Below, piece by piece: positions 62,316 through 64,000 of a stretch of 64,000 nt of DNA (position 1 is its first letter; each line of letters begins with the position of its first letter). The notes beneath the pieces are model-generated. The model saw only the letters and a program-made list of their open reading frames with translations. It made no database searches and had not been told where the DNA came from. Made by a program: the position numbers and the translations under genes. Origin of the DNA: Flexibacter flexilis DSM 6793 (lineage in GTDB: Bacteria; Bacteroidota; Bacteroidia; Cytophagales; Flexibacteraceae); NCBI RefSeq assembly GCF_900112255.1, contig NZ_FOLE01000011.1, positions 62,001 to 126,000 of the forward strand, given 5' to 3'.

Positions 62316-62341
62316 TTTTCTGTACTTTAAATTTATTTGAT

Positions 62342-63154
62342 TTGAAAAAAATAACAGTCGTGGGTTGCGGTTGGTTGGGATGGCCATTGGCGCAAACTTT
62401 ACAGCAAAAAGGTTATAGCGTAAGCGGAACAGTACGCACACCCGATAAATGCGCTGCGTTGCAGGCGGCTAATCCTCAAATAACAATGTGGGTTTGGGAT
62501 ACCAACGACTTTACGCAGCAAATCAATTCGTCATTGCTTGCCCAAACGCAAACTCTTATCATTTGCTATCCGCCCACGCGCGGCGCAGCACCGACGCAGT
62601 ACGCCCAAAATCTTGAACGAGTGTTGCAATGCGCTATGGAAAATGGTGTGCAGGAGGTCATTTTTACCAGTAGTACATCCGTGTACCCTGATTTGCCCCA
62701 GATTTTTACCGAAACATCGGACACCAACGGCGGTTCGGCGGCTATCTTAGAAGCCGAAAAAATTTGCCAATTATACAGTAAGTTTCTGAAAATAAATATT
62801 TTACGATTGGGTGGTTTGTTGGCTGCCGACCGAAATCCTGCCCGATACCTAAACCCCGACCGTATGCCCAATGGCAATGCTTCCGTCAATTTTGTGCATC
62901 GGCAAGACGTGATAGGCGTAATATTGGCCTTGTTGGAAAAAAATATTGCGGGGCAAATTTTGAATGTGGTGGCTGATTTGCACCCATTGCGTCGCGATTT
63001 TTATGCGTATGCTTGTCCTAAAATTGGGCGTGTTTGTCCGCCATTTCCTTCTGACCAAAATTTGTTTAATAGGTTAATAGTCAATGATTTATTGAAAGAA
63101 AAATTAGCATATCAATTTCTTTTCCCCAATCCTTTGCAAATGTTGGAGCAATAA
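62342..63154 (+). CDS. NAD-dependent epimerase/dehydratase family protein
   Basis: The 270-residue product resembles YeeZ-type extended SDR proteins. The start is a TTG at 62342, giving MKKITVVGCGWLGWPLAQTL with the Rossmann loop; VIFTSSTSVYPDLP near residue 100 and ILRLGGLLAADRNPARYL near 155 are family blocks. The classical YxxxK pair is not obvious, so activity is uncertain. It is 26 nt after the Crp/Fnr gene and probably read with it. Confidence 0.8.
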   Translation: MKKITVVGCGWLGWPLAQTLQQKGYSVSGTVRTPDKCAALQAANPQITMWVWDTNDFTQQINSSLLAQTQTLIICYPPTRGAAPTQYAQNLERVLQCAMENGVQEVIFTSSTSVYPDLPQIFTETSDTNGGSAAILEAEKICQLYSKFLKINILRLGGLLAADRNPARYLNPDRMPNGNASVNFVHRQDVIGVILALLEKNIAGQILNVVADLHPLRRDFYAYACPKIGRVCPPFPSDQNLFNRLIVNDLLKEKLAYQFLFPNPLQMLEQ

Positions 63155-63226
63155 ACTTTGGAACGAAAAACAAAGGAGTAAGGTTGTAGGCAAAAAGCAA
63201 TTTAAAATTCTTTTAAATCAAAAAAA

Positions 63227-63733
63227 ATGAACGCAACAACTAATCCAACCTTTGTTTTGGAAACTGGCCGACAAGCATTGTTAGTCAATTTTTTACAAAA
63301 AGAAATCCCTGCGGCACTCTCCAAACTTGGCGATTCTACCAAGCCACTTTGGGGCGGCATGACACCGCAACAAATGATTGAACACCTTAACAATGTGATT
63401 GTTACGGGAACAATCGTAACCGAAAAAGAGCCTGTCGCACCGACCAAAGGCCAAACCGATGCCCGCAATTTCATTATCCATAGCGATGAGCCACTGCCAC
63501 GCGGTTTGCAAAACCCTGCTTTTCAGTTTGGTATGCCTCCGAATACGAACCGTACTTTAGACGAGGCCAAAGCCCAATTAGCTAAAAATATAGAGATGTT
63601 CTTCCGTGTGCGTGGTAGCAAACCCAAGGGCATTACGTTCAGTGCGTTTTTGGGTGATTTGAATTTTGATGAACAATTGGTGTTTCATAACAAGCATTTC
63701 CGCCACCATTTCACACAATTTAACTTGCTATAA
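63227..63733 (+). CDS. DUF1569-like protein
   Basis: The 168-residue product resembles small Bacteroidota proteins related to the DinB four-helix fold. GMTPQQMIEHLNNVI near residue 45 holds a conserved histidine, and VFHNKHFRHHFTQFNLL at the end gives further possible metal ligands. No exact function is known. It starts at an ATG 72 nt after the epimerase-like gene. Confidence 0.7.
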   Translation: MNATTNPTFVLETGRQALLVNFLQKEIPAALSKLGDSTKPLWGGMTPQQMIEHLNNVIVTGTIVTEKEPVAPTKGQTDARNFIIHSDEPLPRGLQNPAFQFGMPPNTNRTLDEAKAQLAKNIEMFFRVRGSKPKGITFSAFLGDLNFDEQLVFHNKHFRHHFTQFNLL

Positions 63734-63736
63734 ACC

Positions 63737-64000
63737 ATGTATTTCAGGGGTTTATTAACGGCGTTTTATGTGTTACTTTCGGCTGGATTTTGGGCTTGCA
63801 CGGCAGCCAATTCAGACGGACAAAACAAGCATTCGGACAATATGGAAAATCTCTCGGAACAAACAACGGCTACTGCTGCGCAGTTGGACACGGCCACTTT
63901 TGCAGCGGGTTGTTTTTGGTGTGTAGAAGCTGTATTTCAGCAACTTGACGGCGTTCAGTTGGTCGTTTCGGGCTATATGGGCGGCCACGTCAAAAACCCG
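63737..64000 (+). CDS. msrA: Peptide methionine sulfoxide reductase MsrA (N-terminal part, cut by window edge)
   Basis: MsrA repairs the S-sulfoxide of methionine. The first 88 codons are visible: a lipoprotein-like signal ending GFWACT, a Ser/Thr/Gln linker, then [18 protein letters not shown], where the first cysteine is catalytic. The signal suggests a periplasmic, membrane-attached form. It starts 3 nt after the DUF1569-like gene, and the rest lies beyond the window. Confidence 0.92.
   Translation, partial: MYFRGLLTAFYVLLSAGFWACTAANSDGQNKHSDNMENLSEQTTATAAQLDTATFAAGCFWCVEAVFQQLDGVQLVVSGYMGGHVKNP

Overview
The window is ordinary chromosome of a Bacteroidota member, most likely of the Cytophagales type. 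The pointers are: promoters matching the Bacteroidota pattern TTTG-N19-TAnnTTTG (a perfect copy at 881-911), almost no Shine-Dalgarno sequences, a long IleS of the eukaryote-like type, a SprE/PorW-like lipoprotein of the type IX secretion system, a PUR-domain (DUF3276) protein, and a 29-residue COX24-like basic protein next to RNase G, HU and a TPR protein. The genus cannot be fixed from this sequence.

Layout. 1-561: start of an aspartate kinase, reading left. 881-7785: a self-contained 14-gene ribosomal protein operon (rplC to rpsN) with its own promoter and terminator. It lacks rpsJ in front and rpsH-rplF and the rest of the spc genes behind, and three of its internal spacers hold RNA hairpins. 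7885-12695: fumarylacetoacetase, a candidate small RNA, MltG, and phosphoglucomutase. 12714-17268: an AT-rich acyltransferase and IleS, reading left. 17300-18760: intergenic palindromic repeats and two small membrane proteins with odd low-complexity tails. 18965-20303: PurA. 20339-20969: a tandem repeat of 84 bp (4 x 21) and further palindromes. 20968-27461: leftward MiaA with an unknown partner, BioD with a TSUP permease, a MacB-type permease, and a PAS sensor without a kinase ATPase domain. 27791-31405: serine dehydratase beta subunit, then a TolC and HlyD efflux pair. 31497-35233: leftward PLP sulfur amino acid enzyme, a beta-helix lipoprotein, and RlpA. 35375-41737: PUR protein, PurQ, a FadN-type beta-oxidation protein, an ATP-grasp-like unknown, and a second TSUP permease. 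41776-46256: GatB and a pair of M16 peptidases (one active, one without the zinc site). 46447-47231: DUF2892 and YeeE sulfur-transport-type membrane proteins. 47321-50411: RNase G, COX24-like, TPR, HU. 50912-55747: NeuA-like and oxidoreductase pair, MazG-like, DnaN, TrpE. 55823-57509: KsgA, a GNAT, and an acyl carrier-like protein that lacks its phosphopantetheine serine. 57827-64000: M23 peptidase, SprE/PorW, a Crp/Fnr regulator, an epimerase-like protein, a DUF1569-like protein, and the start of MsrA.

The genes are mostly core metabolism, translation and cell envelope. Transcription units are short and most end in clear GC-rich hairpins, many of them bidirectional between convergent genes. 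No tRNA, rRNA, CRISPR array, prophage or insertion sequence is visible. The points most worth a second look are the serine-less carrier protein with its perfect Shine-Dalgarno sequence, the RNA structures inside the broken ribosomal operon, the candidate small RNA near 9.3 kb, the His-rich/Ser-Lys-rich gene pair, and the 84-bp tandem array.
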